A stretch of DNA of 64,000 nucleotides from assembly GCA_030522415.1 (NCBI GenBank), contig CM060126.1:2321833-2385832 (forward strand), given 5' to 3'. This DNA comes from Channallabes apus (Eukaryota > Chordata > Actinopteri > Siluriformes > Clariidae). Below the pieces are notes generated by a model that worked only from the letters and a program-made list of their open reading frames with translations, did not search any database and had not been told where the DNA came from. This document shows, in pieces, positions 36,750 to 47,086 of the stretch; position 1 is the stretch's first letter, and each line of letters opens with the position of its first letter. A program made the translations under genes and the position numbers.

Positions 36750-37759
36750 ATGGGTAGAGGATCACCAATTCCCACAATGTTGTGCAGAAAGATAGTGGAG
36801 CAATATCAGAAAGGTGCTACCCAGCGAAAAATTTCAAAGACTTTGCAGTTATCATCATCAACTGTGCATAATATCATCCGAAGATTCAGAGAATCTGGAA
36901 CAATCTCTGTGCGTAAGGGTCAAGGGCGTAAAACCATACTGGATGCCCGTGATCTCCGGGCCCTTAAACGACACTGCACCACAAACAGGAATGCTACTGT
37001 AAAGGAAATCACAGAATGGGCTCAGGAATACTTCCAGAAACCATCGTCAGTGAACACAATCCACCATGCCATCCGCCGTTGCCAGCTGAAACTCTACAGT
37101 GCAAAGAAGAAGCCATTTCTAAGCAAGATCCACAAGCACAGGCGTTTTCATTGGGCCAGGGATCATTTAAAATGGAGTGTGGCAAAATGGAAGACTGTTC
37201 TGTGGTCAGACGAGTCACGATTCGAAGTTCTTGCTGGAAATGTGGGACGCCATGTCATCCGGACCAAAGAGGACAAGGACAACCCAAGTTGTTATCAACG
37301 CTCAGTTCAGAAGCCTGCATCTCTGATGGTATGGGGTTGCATGAGTGCGTGTGGCATGGGCAGCTTGCATGTCTGGAAAGGCACCATCAATGCAGAAAAA
37401 TATATTCAGCTTCTAGAACAACATCTAGTCATCTCTTTCAGGGAAGACCCTGCATTTTTCAACAAGATAATCCCAGACCACATTCTGCATCAATCACAAC
37501 ATCATGGCTGCGTAGGAGAAGGATCCGGGTACTGAAATGGCCAGTCTGCAGTCCAGATCTTTCCCCTATAGAGAACATTTGGCGCATCATAAAGAGGAAG
37601 GTGCGACAAAGAAGGCCCAAGACGATTGAACAGTTAGAGGCCTGTATTAGACAAGAATGGGAGAGCATTCCTATTTCTAAACTTGAGAAACTGGTCTCCT
37701 CGGTCCCCAGACGTCTGTTGAGTGTTGTAAGAAGAAGGGGAGATGCCACACAGTGGTGA
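36750..37759 (+). pseudogene. Tc1-type DD34E transposase with one frameshift
   Basis: Starts MGRGSPIPTM at 36750, the usual start for this family; an in-frame ATG at 36696 lies upstream. The first frame carries the helix-turn-helix region (QRKISKTLQLSSSTVHNIIR) and the first catalytic Asp (LWSDESRF). It ends at 37535. The second frame, readable from about 37420 to 37759, carries the second Asp (FQQDNPRPH) and the Glu (SPDLSPIEN) with 34 residues between, then the C-terminus SVVRRRGDATQW. The shift lies near 37420-37440, probably a small deletion. All three catalytic residues are present, so the gene was inactivated recently. Confidence 0.9.
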
Positions 37760-37943
37760 AAATGGCCTTGTCCCAACTTTTTTGGGATTTGTTGACACCA
37801 TGACATTTGGAATCAATATATTTTTCCTTTAAGATGATACATTTTCTCGGATTAAACTTTTGATCTGTCATCTATGTTCTATTCGGAATAAAATATTGAC
37901 ATTTGCCATCTCCACATCATTACATTCAGTTTTTATTCACAAT

Positions 37944-38111
37944 ATTCACAGAAAAAAAATATTTATGCTTTATTTGCTTTAAAATCTATCCCAGTTCCCA
38001 CAGGGTTATGCTAACATCACTACTCGCGCGTAGCATTTAGATTAGCATTTCTAAATTCTTTTTTTCCTCTTAGTTTGTTTCCAACTCCCATGTGGACATG
38101 ATTCATCCCTT

Positions 38112-38166
<55 letters not shown>

Positions 38167-38379
38167 TGAGTGATTATGCACTTATTAGGCCATCAAGTCC
38201 ATTTCAGAAGCATCTGAATGAAATGACTTTCAAACACCCACATTAAATATTCCTCACACCGTAAAATATTAACCAAAGAGCAAACAGGAAGACAGACACC
38301 ATCGTCTACGCTGTCTGCCTCTCCAGTTCTGTTTAAAGAACAGGGTTTTATTATGCTCTTTGTACACACAAAAGTGTCC
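37944..38379. other. Unassigned DNA with (TC)n(CA)n
   Basis: A TC run followed by a CA run at about 38115-38163. Otherwise no feature recognised. Confidence 0.5.
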
Positions 38380-38650
38380 AGAAAGGAGGTGTGGCCTATG
38401 TGTCAGTTAGCGTGAAGGAGGCGTGGCCTATGTGTTTGTCATTTAGAGGAAGTAGGTGTGGCCTTTGTGACAGTAATTTAGAGTGAAGGAGGTGTGGCCT
38501 ATGTGTTGGTCTTTTCGAGTGAAGGAGGTGTGGCCTACGTGCTTGTCATTTAAAGTAGGCGTGGCCTATGTGTTGGTCAGTTAGCGTGAAGGAGACGTGG
38601 TCTAGGTGTTGGTCAGTTAGAGTGATGTTAATCAGACCCAGTGCAGGAGG
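38380..38650 (+). repeat. Degenerate minisatellite, unit about 40-45 bp
   Basis: About seven imperfect copies built around GAAGGAGGTGTGGCCTATGT followed by a GTTGGTCAGTTAGAG-like stretch. Unit length varies from about 30 to 47 bp. No coding signal. Confidence 0.75.
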
Positions 38651-39596
38651 TATGGCCTCTCTTAATATGCAGTAGTTTTAGTAATCTGTTTTATCACACA
38701 CACACACACACACACACACACCAGTTAAAAATGAAAAAATATCATCATATGTGTTATTGACTGTAGGTTGAATCACATCTCCAAGCTGTTCTTCCTGAAC
38801 CTCAGCGCTAAGCACAACCCGGCGTTTTTGCGTGCAATGAAATAAAAAAAGCTCAGTGTGGCTCCTTTATAGCTCAGCCGAAACAGTTTGTTACGTAGAA
38901 ACCGAGTGGCAAGATGGTGAGGAAGCAATAACGTGCCCTTGATCTGCTCAAACACTGACAGGCTTCTAAATAAAACTGGGTGACTCTGGATTTTAGTTCG
39001 ACACTGAAAAGCAAAGGTGCTCAGCTGTAACTCTGAACAAACAGCACCGCTGCGATAAACACCAATAATGCTGGTGCTGGCGGAAAAATGCAGGAAGTGC
39101 AGGAGGCAAAACTGCAGAAACTGCACCGCGATGGTGTAATCTAGCGTTTCAAATGATCACCGTATACCATCAACTATATTTTGCCAAAGTTACCAGGTGA
39201 TCATCAACTTAAACTAGAAGTCAGACGGTTAATTACAGAAAACTAAACAGTAAGGTGAAGGATAAGGGGCGGAGTCTGTGTCAGTAGAACACGATTATTC
39301 TGTATGTGTGTGTGTGTGTGTGTGTGAATAGATTTGCCCTTTAAGATTATGATGGCATTGTTTAGTCATGGAAATTTTTTCTCGTGATGACAACAAATGT
39401 GTTTTCTTTCGCGAGAGGATACGAACTGTGAAGTCGATCTATGCAGATGCCGTTTCTTACATCAACACCATGGAAATTTTAATGAACTTTGGTCATGCTT
39501 AAACGCATCGTAAAAGCGATTGTAATTCACAGGCTGGAGTAAATAGAATAGAAGTTCATCTTCAGCTCGTGTGCATTTGCCCTGGCATGTTGTACA

Positions 39597-39632
<36 letters not shown>

Positions 39633-39829
39633 GTTTGTATGTTTAAGCAGAACAAAAAAAAACTAAACAAAATAGAAAAGCAGTAGTCAAACATCTCCAC
39701 AAAGTCAAAGTGTGACGGATTCCATTCATTACATTAACACACACACACACACACACACACACAGGGATACACACTCAGTGCCGCTCTATGATAAGTGGTG
39801 TGCTGAAGCTTTAAACCATCCAAGAAGCT

Positions 39830-40070
39830 TCATTTGGCTCTCCCGGACCACCAGACAGCATTGATCAATCGGGCGAGGAAACGGCGAACATCACTCAGCG
39901 CTCTTACCCTTTTCCTCTCCCCTGAGTCAAGCTTAACGTTGATCTGATATTCGGGCGGGAGAGAGAATAAAAATGAAGCCGAGCGTTCAGCCGAATTAAT
40001 GAGGCTGCCAAAAACGCCCCAGACCTCTTAAGCGATTGCCTATTCGGCGATTCCAGACGGAGATTATCCA
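39830..40070. promoter_or_regulatory. Possible conserved non-coding element
   Basis: Non-repetitive, GC-balanced sequence containing GAATTAATGAGGCTG and several CpG dinucleotides, without an open frame. It lies within a 1-kb neighbourhood of similar texture. Inference only. Confidence 0.25.
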
Positions 40071-40379
40071 GCACACATACATACACACACACACTCACTC
40101 ACACACACAGATGAAAAGAAAGAAAGAACAAAAAAAAAAAAAACCCACGCACATTAGTGCCAACGGTTAAACAATATGAATCGACGCTGTCTGGAAGAAG
40201 CTCCTAATGATGATAAAGTGCAAACAAGCGCATTAGAATGCACCCAGATATAACACACACCCCCCACCAACCCCCCGCACCCCCGAGCGGGTGACGATTC
40301 CCCCAGCCCGACATTGGGTCTGACACCTGACGCAAACGCCTCTTTATCATTATGCAGCGGGTTGCGACAATATCCCGGT

Positions 40380-40740
40380 AAAAGCACGCCGGGTCACTTT
40401 CAGGGCGCCGCTTGAAAACTTTCTTTCCAGCAAGGTTCTCACACTTATCCATTAAAAATCTAATAACACCTGGTGTTCGGGAAGCCGGCGCAGAGCGCGG
40501 CAACAACGCGTCCTCGACTTTACATCTATTTTCATTTGCACTTCAAAAAAAAAATTATAAATACCCGCCGCCGGCACAGCCGCCGCCGCCGGCACCGTTT
40601 GATGTGTAAGGAAGGTGTTTATTCGCTACCGCGCCGGCGTTCTGGGTAGCAGCAGCGTCGAGGCGGCCCCGTGGCCCGAGCACACTCCTGCTACCGCTGC
40701 TAATTGCAGACCGCAGCTCCGCTGTTGAATATGCATTAGT
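40380..40740. promoter_or_regulatory. CpG-rich block, possible CpG island or enhancer
   Basis: CpG density is far above the surrounding DNA, notably CCGCCGCCGGCAC repeats near 40565-40595 and GTCGAGGCGGCC near 40656. It ends with TGCTAATTGCAG and GAATATGCATTAG, homeodomain- and POU-like motifs, near 40697 and 40726. No plausible first exon was recognised, so promoter versus enhancer is open. Confidence 0.3.
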
Positions 40741-41221
40741 CTCTCTCTATTTCTCCCCATGTGTCTCTCTGTCTCTTCCTCTCTCGCTTTAATAAGCCTC
40801 TTTCATTAGCTGCTTCTACTCTGTTTACATCTTGAGAAGGGTCTTGCAAAAAGAAATCTCTAAAACATGCTCTACATATTTAGCTCCTTTAGTTTCCGAG
40901 GCGGCGGTAAAGCTGTGAAGAATTATCAAGTTGTGTAAAAATCATCTCAAATGCTTTAAGCAGATGTTAGGAATGAAGATAACACCGAATTGATGTTTGA
41001 ACTAATCGTTCTTGTTGTAAGGTTAATATTACACAATATACAAAATATTGTTATTTATTAACATGTGGCTGATACGGTGATGATATACAGTACAGTATTT
41101 TCCATTATGTAGGAAGATGTTTATGTAATATGTACGGAAGGAGTCTCCAGTTTCAGTGCTTTGTCCAACCTGCATTAAGGTTTTTAATGATAGACATCTG
41201 TGATACAATAAGAACCTCCAG

Positions 41222-41295
41222 GATCTCCGGACTCCTCCCACAGAGTACGCTAATTAGCGTTTCCGGATTGGCTGTGGTGTGTGAGGATAAACATC
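41222..41295 (+). mobile_element. SINE body fragment
   Basis: CTCCGGACTCCTCCCACAG and TACGCTAATTAGCGTTTCC match the central body of the SINE at 29570-29947 in degraded form. Neither head nor tail is present. Confidence 0.45.
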
Positions 41296-41410
41296 CAAAC
41301 ACACACACACTCTGTATTTACTCGTTCTGAACTGCAGCCATCTTGGACTGCTGAGGATCCACTTTTTCGTCCAGGAGCCTTGTGAAATATTCCATATAGG
41401 GTGTATTTTA

Positions 41411-41540
41411 GGTGGCGTGGTGGCTTAGTGGTTAGTACAATCACCTTGCACCTCCAGGGTATGGGTTCGAGTCCCATCTCAGGTCTGTGTGCATGGAGTT
41501 TGCAAGTTCTCCCCGTGCTTGGTGCGGTTCCTCGGGGTAA
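41411..41540 (+). mobile_element. tRNA-derived SINE, 3-prime truncated
   Basis: Head GGTGGCGTGGTGGCTTAGTG (A box), B box in GGGTTCGAGTCCC, then TGGAGTTTGCAAGTTCTCCC. Similarity stops near 41540. The same family as 29570. Confidence 0.8.
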
Positions 41541-43098
41541 AAAAAGGAACGACCGTGGCCTTCACGCTCCCTTGTTGGACTACAGAGGTTCCTAGATAGA
41601 CAGATGGGAGGTGTATTCTGTCACTCACCTGCATTTTTTTGTTTCCAAAAGACCCTAATTAAGATCCATCCCAGCCTCCTTCCTGTTTCACTCTGTTTTT
41701 GCTGATGCAGGAGGAAAAGTAGTTCTGGCTTGTAGAGTGTAGCGAACACTGCCATATTTCACCCACTCATCTGTTTCACTCTTTTTCCTTCCCTGCTACT
41801 GAAGATAGACCTCATTTTTCCTCTTTTTTTTTTCCCTAGTCAGCGTGTTTTAGAACAAATACGCCCGTTAAATATTGAATAGCCGTGATGTGAAAGGTGC
41901 AGCTTGAGTCTGGTGGCAGTACACCCCTGACATGTTGCTTTAACTTTCGACATCTTCGGAGGATTTCATTTGGTGCGGTAATTTAATAGAATTAGGTCTG
42001 GCACCGGGAGGCTCGGAGCCGCTCAGAACCTTCAGAGAATTCAGAAAATTTGACATATTCTTGAGTCAAGTAAATTGAACTGGCCTTTGTGGACTTTTCT
42101 TTTTTTCTTTTTTTTTCATAAGTGTGATGAGTGTTTTTTTCACGCTGGGGTTCAATGCCTTCACAGGGAAACACTTTAACAGTTTAAACAAGATGACGCC
42201 CTTTGGTTTAGTGGCTGTTTTAAACAGGGGTCAAAGTCTGCTCCTGAGGTCAAGGAAAGCTTTTTTTTTTTTCCATTTGTATGCGTGCATGTGTGTGTGT
42301 GTGTGTGAGCGTTCAGTACTGAGACAAGTACTCGTTGACTTCTGGGCCGTTAAAAACAAAAAAGCGTTTTTACAGAAAATCAGGGGAAATGCACCAACCG
42401 GGAAAACATGTGCAAAATATAGATTTACTTTCATCACAGCATGAGCTTTGCTCGTCTTCACTTCTTCAAGAACCCGCCGGGCAGTCTCAAAGACACACAC
42501 ACACACACACACATCCACGCACACATAAGCACATATAAACATCAGTAATCAAATACCTGCTGTGTTTTTTTTCTTCTCGTTTGTCAGAGACGCGAGCATC
42601 ATCGCATGTATGTCAGAAAGCCTGCAATCTGCAGGCAAACAGTTATAATTGGCTACAGTCTCTGGCTGTCAACAATCCGCCAAGAAAACCAGTGGCATTT
42701 CAAGAACCCTGCCTGCTAAACACGCCGACTTTAATTCCAATCAGCGTGCATTGTGAGCTTCCAAGGGTTTGCGCCGCAGAGCTGCATCGGAAGCCCTCCG
42801 AATTATCGCCTTCTACTCAAGTGCCCTCTCGCTTTCCATAACAAATAGGATCTGCATGCGGAGCAAGCGAGAGACGCATGACACAGCGAATTATACACAC
42901 GACTCTTATCAGTAATTATCCTTTTCACCTGTATGGCTTTTTTTATTTGGTGGGGGGGTTAAAATCGAGCAAAGCTACAGTAGAAGTGGCCGCTTATTTA
43001 AAGTGAGCGCTACTGAAATCCTGATTGAGTGACGTATTAAATTAAAGACATTGCTTTAGGAAAAAAAAGATATTTAATATGCAGAGAGGCCTGAATAG
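41541..43098. other. Unassigned non-coding DNA
   Basis: GT and CA runs near 42289-42308 and 42494-42512. About 42575-42930 is non-repetitive and listed as a possible conserved element. No exon recognised. Confidence 0.4.
42575..42930. promoter_or_regulatory. Possible conserved non-coding element
   Basis: A non-repetitive block of about 350 bp with no long frame of convincing composition. It contains ACAGTTATAATTGGC, GACTTTAATTCCAATCAGCG and CAGTAATTATCC, which are homeodomain-like and CCAAT-like sites. Inference from texture only. Confidence 0.25.
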
Positions 43099-43460
43099 GG
43101 GGCACTGTGACTCAGTGTGACTCAGTGGTTGGCACTGTTGCCTTGCACCTCCAGGATCCGGGTTCGATTCTCACCTCAAGGTCTGCGTGCCTGGAGTTTG
43201 CATGCTTGGTGGGTTTCCTCTGAGTACTCTGGTTTCCTCCCATAGTCCAAAGACATGCAGATTAGGTTAATTGGCGTTCCCAAATTGCCTGTAGTGTGTG
43301 TGATCGATTCCCGTCTCCGTGTGCATGGAGTGTTCATGTTTGGTGGGTTTTCTCTGGGTATTCTGGTTTACTCCCACAGTATAAAGACCTGCAGGGTGTA
43401 CCCTGCCTTGTTCCCTACGTGTCCTGGCATAGGCATAGGCTCCAGGCCATGTATATAAGA
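43099..43460 (+). mobile_element. Rearranged tRNA-derived SINE
   Basis: The head near 43101 has a duplicated GTGACTCAGT. The B box GGGTTCGATTC and the CCTCCCATAGTCCAAAGACA body follow. At about 43302 the sequence returns to a B-box-adjacent segment (GATCGATTCCCGTCTCCGTG) and repeats part of the body before the CCAGG tail. This is either an internal duplication or two fused partial copies. Confidence 0.7.
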
Positions 43461-44159
43461 TAAAGTAGTGCATGCCAAGGCTATGCAGGTTTTTATTTTT
43501 TTCCACCAGACATTGCCAAACATACTGTAAGTTCCCCCAGACAAAGGATTCAAGACGTTAAGTTGATGCTGTTGAGTTGACGGTGTTCAAGCATACAGTA
43601 GATGAGATGTAGTCCTGCTGGAGTCCACTGGAAAGACGCTCCACCACGTTTCACTTTTCACTCGCAGTTAGGTAAAAAAAAAAGGTACATTTTCGTAAGT
43701 GCTTGAAGATCACAGGTCCTAAATAAAGCATATGCAGTAAAACACTCCTTAATTTCCAGGAGACATAAAAAAGTTTAAAAAGTTTTCCAAGGTAATGAAA
43801 GCATGCGGTGCATTTTCATATCCTAGCCTGTTAGCTGAGCATGACCTCTGGCTGCATGGCACCTTCTATCAGAATGAAGGTTTCCTGAGCTAAATGTTTG
43901 GCTCACTGCCATGTTATATTCTCGACAGGATAACATGATTCATAAAGTCAGTGATCAGTTATAGCTGACTAACAAAGTGGTGTTTATGAAAACGAGCCAT
44001 GCACACGCACACGCATCCAACAAGTAAGTCCAACGTAAGTCCAACAAGTACGTAAACAAATAGCACTACACCTCAAATTGATGTTGTGTTGAGCTGATGC
44101 TGGTAAAGTGATTTAGTCCATGGGATTGACATGATGGTGTTTAGTTGATGGTGTTAAAC
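43461..44159. other. Unassigned DNA before the minisatellite
   Basis: No gene. TTGATGCTGTTGAGTTGAC-like motifs near 43562 and 44080 anticipate the repeat that follows. Confidence 0.4.
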
Positions 44160-44646
44160 CAATACTGAAAAGTTGATATTTTTGAAGTGAAGGAGTTTAG
44201 TGTTAAGTTTATGGAGATAAAGTGTTTAGTCGATAAGGATGAAGTGTTTAGTTGATAAGGATGAAGTGTTTAGTTGATAGAGATGAAGTGTTAAGTTGAT
44301 GAGGATGGAGTGTTTAGTTGATAGAGATAGAGTGTTTAGTTGATAAGGATGAAGTATTTTAGTTGAAGGGGATGAAGTGATTGTGGTTAATCGGTGTGGT
44401 TGAAGTGATAGTGTTTAGATGATGGTGTGGAAATGATCCTGAAGATTGAAGTAATGCTGTGTAGTGGATGTTATTGAGCTGCTGGGGTGGAAGTTATAGT
44501 GTTATTTAATCGGTGAGGTTGAAGTGATAGTGTTTAGTTGATGATGTTTTTGGTGATCATGTTTATATAGTGGTGTTGAAGTGATAGAGTTTATTTGCTG
44601 CTGTGGTAGTATTTAGTTGACGTTGTTGAAATGATGCTGTATACTA
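44160..44646 (+). repeat. Degenerate minisatellite split by an LTR element
   Basis: Variable copies of a unit of about 22-24 bp around GTGTTTAGTTGATAAGGATG, best preserved at 44216-44350. Similar units (TTGATGGGGTTAAAGTGATG and following) continue at 48171-48370, beyond the LTR retrotransposon, so the element inserted into this array. Confidence 0.75.
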
Positions 44647-45361
44647 TGTAACGCTTGGATTTAAAAAACCGCTTGGTTACAAAAATACGGATTCGGGAAT
44701 CTAAACTGGGGCTTGAAAACAACACTTCCGGTATTGCGCAACCGCAGCTGGACAAAACACGACGCGACACAAAACAATTATAATAAATTAAACCAAGTGT
44801 AATAAACAAGACAGACAGATAAATAAACAAACACGGTGCACCACAAACCAATATATACAAAATATATACAAATATATTACAAATAGAAAAAAGTGTGTGC
44901 GCGATGTATGCGGGTGTGTGTGTGTGTGTCTGAAAGTCCAGTGTCTGAAATATGGCAAAAGTTATGAAAATGGTGAGTTGGAGAGATGGATCGATCTCAC
45001 CAAATGACGATGGTAGGTCTGGGAGATCGATAAACGGAATGAGCTGGGTACTGAATGAAATTATCAAAGTATAATCCGCAAGCAGTCTCACAGCCTCAAA
45101 CAAAATGCAGCGCGCTGTCTTCATCTCTCCGTCCCGGCTTCCATGCCGGTTCCGGCTTTATGCCAGATCATGTGACCCACGTCACTTCCGGGTTCCCTTG
45201 CGCCGCGATCGCGCATGCGCCGGAACTTGCCCGGTGACCAAACCACTGTCAATGGGGAAAAAGAAACCGCTAGGGCACGTCTTCGGCCACAGGTGAGCAG
45301 CATTAGCTCCACAACCAATTTCCTGTGTATGAAAACGCCCCTGTTGTGTGGCTGTGCTACA
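44647..45361 (-). repeat. 3-prime LTR
   Basis: 715 bp, nearly identical to 47454-48170. On the plus strand it starts TGTAACGCTTGG and ends TGTGCTACA. It encodes the last about 60 residues of the internal ORF. An internal (GT)n is one unit shorter than in the other LTR. Confidence 0.92.
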
Positions 45362-47086
45362 TAGACCCCCCCCCCAAGCCTCCGGCGTCTGAGGAGAATG
45401 TCCGCACAAGCACTTTAACTTCGCCACACCGTACCGATCGGCTTTTTGTGGGTATCCCCAAGACCTTGTGTATTTTTTCGGTCTTCTTTGTACTTCTGCT
45501 GGACCCTCCCACTTGGGCACTCGCTTAGCAGAACCTCTTGTTGTGGAGGAGGGAGGTCGAGTTTTTCTCCACACCAGTTCTCCCGGTTGAAAGTGCGCTG
45601 CTTTCCTCCGGGTATTGTGATATCTGGCTTGTGTGGCTTCTAGTTGTTGTGCTCTTTGTTGTACCTCCTCCTGGATAAGTCTTTGTCGGGGTGATGACGG
45701 ATAGCCTAGCTTGTGTCGTTGACAAACGCTGCAGGCTCTAGCATAACGCCAGACGTCTTTCCGCACCGTCGGCCACCACGCCAGCTCTAATAACCTCAGC
45801 AGGGTTTTCAGTTGTCCCCAGTGTCCTCCCAGTGGATTGTCGTGAAAATACTGAAGAAAACTCTTTATTAGAGACTGGGGAACAACGAGCTGGATTTTCT
45901 CCCCGTGCCTTACTGGTACCCGGCGATATAGCACGCCCTGACAACCTTCGAAGGTGACCCTTTGATCTTGTGTACCTCTTTGATGATCTTTGGAGAGCAG
46001 CTTCGTGATCGTTGGGTCGTTCTGTTGGGCTCTGATGATCTCGCTCAGGTCGCTCGGAAAGTTGGAGGCCTCTTTAGTGGACATGGTGGGTAGACGTGGG
46101 GTGTCAGCTCCTTTCAGCGGCGGGTGTGCTTGGGGTATGGCATGTGGACCTGGAAAAGGGCGGTCCTCGCTATCTTTCTCTCCCCTATCACCTCTCTCCA
46201 CCTGTTTTTCCATGGAGCTCGCCGCTCCTCTTAACGCCACTCTTGTGTTGATGTTCTCCCGGGTTCGCCCCGCTAGTTCTTCCTTGGAGATATCAGGGTT
46301 CCCCATGAGACAGAGGGCGGGGTGATCATTGGCGAAGTCTCCCATGCGTTGCCCCGGCAGCTGTACCGGAGACCTCGGGTTGTCTTCCTCTTCGTCGAGG
46401 TCGTCATCCAGTATAAAAGCCGCCAGGAAAGCCTGTTTAAACGACTGCCAGTCCTTCATCTTGCCTTTCTCCGTCTTCCACCAACTGAGAGCCGGCCCTC
46501 GGAGAACTGAGCCGAGGGTTCCCAGCAGCTCTGGTTGGGTCAGGGGTCTGATCTCCATGTACTTCTCCGCTTGTTCGATGAAGTTCCTCACCTCAGCTGT
46601 CTCTGACGCATCGCAGAAGGCTGGGAACTCCACACAGATGGATGGATGAGCATGCAGAGAAGAAGAAGAAGAAAGTGGGGAGGAGAGCAGAGCCGAGGAG
46701 TGTGCTGGAACACCAGGAGGAACGTCGTTGCCATTAGTAGTGCTTGGTGGGTTTACCTTGGCCGTGGATGTAGTGGTTGGAGTGCTGGGCAGATGTTGAG
46801 CAGGAGCAGGAGGGGATGCAGGGGTGCAGGCCTGTAACCTGTGTGTGGTGGGCGTACCAGTGAGACGCAGTCTCTTCATCCGGTTTTCCCAGATGACGTC
46901 CCGTCGCAGAAAACAGTCAACGATGGCTCTCTCCATCTTTTCGAGAGCCTCCTGGCAGTAGTGCTGCAGCCCTTCCAAGCTCGCGTCCACTGCGTCACGA
47001 AAACTGCTTTCCCTGTTGAGACTGCTGTCCATGGATTGTCTATAATCCTGCTCCATGGAGCTCACTTTATCAGTAAGCGCCACCAT
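45182..47086 (-). CDS. Gag-like protein fused to integrase H2C2 finger and C-terminal segment
   Basis: One uninterrupted 634-codon frame. Residues about 1-75 look coiled-coil-prone (KVSSMEQDY, EALEKMERAI). Residues 76-150 are Pro/Ser/Thr-rich. Residues 153-225 resemble a retrotransposon Gag domain (FIEQAEKYMEIRPL, ALSWWKTEKGKMKDWQSF). A linker follows. Residues 405-460 form the zinc-binding H2C2 domain of Gypsy integrases with H415, H422, C452 and C455. Residues 480-530 resemble the region after the integrase core, with GELVWRKTRP at 502-511. Protease, reverse transcriptase, RNase H and the DDE integrase core are missing between and after these. The tail from about residue 575 is LTR-encoded. 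Frame retention across the deletion joins suggests a recent event or selection on the fusion. The start at 47086 is the first ATG of the frame. It may package element RNA. Confidence 0.8.
   Translation of the reverse strand: MVALTDKVSSMEQDYRQSMDSSLNRESSFRDAVDASLEGLQHYCQEALEKMERAIVDCFLRRDVIWENRMKRLRLTGTPTTHRLQACTPASPPAPAQHLPSTPTTTSTAKVNPPSTTNGNDVPPGVPAHSSALLSSPLSSSSSLHAHPSICVEFPAFCDASETAEVRNFIEQAEKYMEIRPLTQPELLGTLGSVLRGPALSWWKTEKGKMKDWQSFKQAFLAAFILDDDLDEEEDNPRSPVQLPGQRMGDFANDHPALCLMGNPDISKEELAGRTRENINTRVALRGAASSMEKQVERGDRGEKDSEDRPFPGPHAIPQAHPPLKGADTPRLPTMSTKEASNFPSDLSEIIRAQQNDPTITKLLSKDHQRGTQDQRVTFEGCQGVLYRRVPVRHGEKIQLVVPQSLIKSFLQYFHDNPLGGHWGQLKTLLRLLELAWWPTVRKDVWRYARACSVCQRHKLGYPSSPRQRLIQEEVQQRAQQLEATQARYHNTRRKAAHFQPGELVWRKTRPPSSTTRGSAKRVPKWEGPAEVQRRPKKYTRSWGYPQKADRYGVAKLKCLCGHSPQTPEAWGGGLCSTATQQGRFHTQEIGCGANAAHLWPKTCPSGFFFPIDSGLVTGQVPAHARSRRKGTRK
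45362..45385 (-). other. Polypurine tract of the LTR element
   Basis: Immediately inside the 3-prime LTR the minus strand reads a purine-rich GGAGGCTTGGGGGGGG stretch and then TCTA. This is the expected position for plus-strand DNA priming. Confidence 0.6.

Larger units (their letters stand above)
33855..37943 (+). mobile_element. Tc1-family transposon interrupted by a LINE
   Basis: The left terminus CAAACCGAATTCCAAAAAAG starts after TA at 33853-33854. It continues 2.5 kb further right, from 36434, because an L2-type LINE lies between. The inner halves of the ends pair over about 200 bp (36440-36610 against 37765-37943), including inner direct-repeat copies containing AAAAAAGTTGGGACAAG. The last roughly 40 bases expected at the right end are missing after ATTCACAAT, so the right terminus is lost. 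It encodes a frameshifted transposase. Confidence 0.85.
38651..41221. other. Non-coding DNA with microsatellites and GC-rich blocks
   Basis: CA or TG runs at about 38695-38722, 39304-39327, 39600-39631, 39739-39763 and 40077-40108. Between them are non-repetitive blocks that could be conserved non-coding elements (39830-40070 and 40380-40740, listed separately). No convincing exon. Confidence 0.45.

Noticed and set aside
37016..37759. Separate 247-codon gene
   Set aside because: Only its C-terminal part matches transposase. It is the shifted frame of the 36750 Tc1 transposase, not an independent gene.
44591..45124. 177-codon minus-strand frame, repeated at 47595-47933
   Set aside because: It lies in the LTRs and occurs in both copies. 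It overlaps LTR control sequence and has no recognisable domain.
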